A stretch of DNA of 64,000 nt from UKL13-2 sp036394575. Lineage in GTDB: Bacteria > Pseudomonadota > Gammaproteobacteria > Burkholderiales > Usitatibacteraceae. Below are positions 62,433 through 64,000 of the stretch, one piece after another; position 1 is the stretch's first letter, and each line of letters opens with the position of its first letter. A program made the position numbers and the translations under genes. The notes under the pieces were generated by a model. The model had not been told where the DNA came from. It did no database searches and worked only from the letters and a program-made list of their open reading frames with translations. The stretch covers positions 1 to 64,000 of the forward strand of contig DASWEY010000082.1 in NCBI GenBank assembly GCA_036394575.1. Reading direction: 5' to 3'.

Positions 62433-63037
62433 TTCGCATAAATTTACTTCCTCACCGTGAAGAAAAGCGTAAGGCGCGACAAAAACAATTTGCGACGCTG
62501 GCTGCATTTGCCGGCATGGTTGCCTTGACGATTGCTGGTCTTCTCTGGTTCTTTTTCGACAGCCAGGTTGAAAACCAGAAAGGGCGTAATAACTACCTGA
62601 ATACCGAAATTGCGAAACTCGACAAGGAAATCGAGGAAATACGAAAGATTCGTGAAGAAACCGCCTCGTTGCTGGCGAAAAAACAGGTCGTTGAGGGCCT
62701 GCAAAGCAATCGTTCGGATCCGGTATACCTTCTCGATCAGTTGCTGAGACAATTGCCAGAGGGCCTGTATCTGAAGTCGATCAAACAGACCGGCGTCAAG
62801 GTGAATGTTACCGGCTATGCCCAATCCAACGCCAGGGTTGCGGCTTTTATGCGAAACATCGAAGCTTCTCCCTATCTGGAAAATCCCAATTTGATTGAAA
62901 TCAAAGCCGTCATGGTTAACAGCCAGCGCGCCAATGAATTCAGCATGGATTTTGCACTCAAGCGCCCGAAGGCAGATGACGGAAAATCGGGGGCTCGCAA
63001 GGCAGATCCCGCCAAGGCCGCGGAGAAAAAAGCATGA
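62429..63037 (+). CDS. pilN: Type IV pilus assembly protein PilN
   Basis: A 202-residue bitopic protein. The N-terminus MIRINLLPHREEKR is the conserved PilM-binding motif, followed by one helix (about residues 24-44), a coiled coil and a periplasmic ferredoxin-like domain (DQLLRQLPEGLYLKSIKQTG, NVTGYAQSNARVAAFMRNIE). The Lys/Ala-rich tail is unstructured. Both ends overlap neighbouring genes by 4 nt. Confidence 0.95.
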   Translation: MIRINLLPHREEKRKARQKQFATLAAFAGMVALTIAGLLWFFFDSQVENQKGRNNYLNTEIAKLDKEIEEIRKIREETASLLAKKQVVEGLQSNRSDPVYLLDQLLRQLPEGLYLKSIKQTGVKVNVTGYAQSNARVAAFMRNIEASPYLENPNLIEIKAVMVNSQRANEFSMDFALKRPKADDGKSGARKADPAKAAEKKA

Positions 63038-63678
63038 ACAAGTGGCTTGAAGAACTAAAGCAGCTCGATGCCAAGAATCCCGGCAACTGGCCGTGGCCGT
63101 TCAAGATTGCTTCGCTCGTTTTGATCGTAATCCTCATGTTGGTGGGCTTCTATTTTGCTCTCTATCAGGGGCAGCTCGACGATTTGAACCGGGAAGAAAA
63201 AAAGGAAGTGGATCTTAAGAACACTTTCCTGGAAAAGAAAAAGCTGGCTGTTAATCTTGAGGCATACCAGCAGCAGCGTGCTGAAATTGAGCAGGCGTTT
63301 GGTGCCCTGCTAAAACAGCTGCCGACAAAATCCGAGGTCGATGCGCTGATCATCGACATTAACCAGGCGGGCCTGGGCCGCGGACTTCAATTCGATTTGT
63401 TCCGTCCATCGCAGGCCGAGAACTTCACTGAGTTTTATGCAGAGCGTCCGATCAACCTCAAGGTAACCGGCAATTACCATGATCTGGGTGCATTCGCCAG
63501 CGATGTATCAAAGCTCCCACGTATTGTGTTACTGAATGACCTGAAGGTCGACAACATCAAGGACGGTGCCTTGTCGATGGAGGCGATTGCAAAAACTTAT
63601 CGTTACCTGGATCCGGATGAAATTGCGGCGCAGCGTAAATCCTCCCGGGACTCAAAAACCAAGACTGGGGGTAAATGA
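63034..63678 (+). CDS. pilO: Type IV pilus assembly protein PilO
   Basis: A 214-residue bitopic protein, partner of PilN. A cytoplasmic tail with LDAKNPGNWPWPFK leads to one helix (about residues 25-45), a coiled coil (NREEKKEVDLKNTFLEKKKL) and a periplasmic domain with LLKQLPTKSEVDALIIDINQ and VTGNYHDLGAFASDVSKLPR, the standard PilO words. It overlaps pilN and pilP by 4 nt each. Confidence 0.95.
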   Translation: MNKWLEELKQLDAKNPGNWPWPFKIASLVLIVILMLVGFYFALYQGQLDDLNREEKKEVDLKNTFLEKKKLAVNLEAYQQQRAEIEQAFGALLKQLPTKSEVDALIIDINQAGLGRGLQFDLFRPSQAENFTEFYAERPINLKVTGNYHDLGAFASDVSKLPRIVLLNDLKVDNIKDGALSMEAIAKTYRYLDPDEIAAQRKSSRDSKTKTGGK

Positions 63679-64000
63679 TGAAACGTTTACTCGCTTTCGC
63701 GCCCTTGTTTTTGTTGGTCTCCTGTGGGGAGGGGTATTCCGATTTGCGCCAGTTTGTCAAAGACTCCGACAAACTTCCGCGCAAAATCGAACCATTGCCG
63801 CAAGTGAAGCCTTTCGCACCTTTCGCTTATGAAGGATTTGACCTTCCCGATCCATTCCGGCCGCGCAAACTTGCGGTCAAGACAGATGGAGGTGGCGGTG
63901 GTCTTGCCCCGGACCTTAATCGCCGCAAGGAGCCCTTGGAGGCGTATCCATTGGAGCAATTGAAGATGGTGGGCACTCTGCAGCAATCCGGTGTTAACTA
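63675..64000 (+). CDS. pilP: Type IV pilus lipoprotein PilP (partial, cut by window end)
   Basis: The first 108 codons are present. MMKRLLAFAPLFLLVSCG is a lipoprotein signal with the lipidated Cys at residue 17, followed by GYSDLRQFVKDSDKLPRK and a Pro-rich linker with DPFRPRKL, then YPLEQLKMVGTLQQSG, the start of the PilP beta domain. PilP joins PilN/PilO to the PilQ secretin in the periplasm. The ATG overlaps the pilO stop (ATGATG). The 3' part and the expected pilQ lie beyond the window. Confidence 0.95.
   Translation, partial: MMKRLLAFAPLFLLVSCGEGYSDLRQFVKDSDKLPRKIEPLPQVKPFAPFAYEGFDLPDPFRPRKLAVKTDGGGGGLAPDLNRRKEPLEAYPLEQLKMVGTLQQSGVN

Overview
The window is 64 kb of moderately GC-rich chromosome from a betaproteobacterium, most likely Burkholderiales and possibly near Oxalobacteraceae. 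This placement is inferred from gene content and order: the DUF971-ubiE-Tim44-ubiJ-ubiB block, an incomplete regulatory PTS (EIIA-Man/HPr/EI), pilGHIJ-chpA next to a rubredoxin and thiD-thiE-hemL, a cytochrome c4 - engB - hemB block, and mrcA divergent from pilMNOP. No species can be named from the sequence alone.

Layout. 1-2.4 kb: groES-groEL behind a perfect CIRCE operator and a promoter with a heat-shock-type -35. 2.4-8.7 kb: an EamA exporter and ada, a ComEA-like protein, a TctD/TctE-type two-component system and an AbrB-family membrane protein. 8.7-10.9 kb: tRNA-Phe followed by accessory debris, namely a 561-bp transposon-like element with terminal inverted repeats and an 8-bp target duplication, strong hairpins, and an orphan DUF7948 domain. 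10.9-17.7 kb: a small lipoprotein, icd, a redoxin, a Crp-type regulator, an alpha/beta hydrolase, a thioredoxin-like ferredoxin, a VanZ-like protein, a gamma carbonic anhydrase and a decayed GNAT gene. 17.7-23 kb: two tandem LytS-type kinase / LytTR regulator pairs. 23-31.9 kb: a small membrane protein, a sodium:solute symporter and the ubiquinone block interrupted by fbp. 32-36 kb: phoB-phoR and DUF47-pit, both preceded by Pho boxes. 36-40.8 kb: PTS genes, a DUF1439 lipoprotein and uppP. 40.9-50.6 kb: the type IV pilus chemosensory cluster. 50.8-61 kb: rubredoxin, thiD, thiE, hemL, a diguanylate cyclase, cytochrome c4, engB, a candidate sRNA, hemB, a conserved unknown gene and mrcA. 61.3-64 kb: pilM-N-O-P, with pilP cut by the window end.

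Much of the window serves envelope and surface behaviour: twitching (pilMNOP machinery and Chp signalling), c-di-GMP synthesis, cell wall (mrcA, uppP) and phosphate homeostasis. Most genes are core genes. The novelty lies between them: a family of four dispersed ~66-bp palindromes (one inside the pts operon), a MITE-like element, a probable minus-strand sRNA with a CU-rich anti-Shine-Dalgarno loop between engB and hemB, a Pho box placed where it should repress pit, and a LytS-type kinase with an extra C-terminal membrane domain. No phage, CRISPR array, restriction system or conjugative module was seen.
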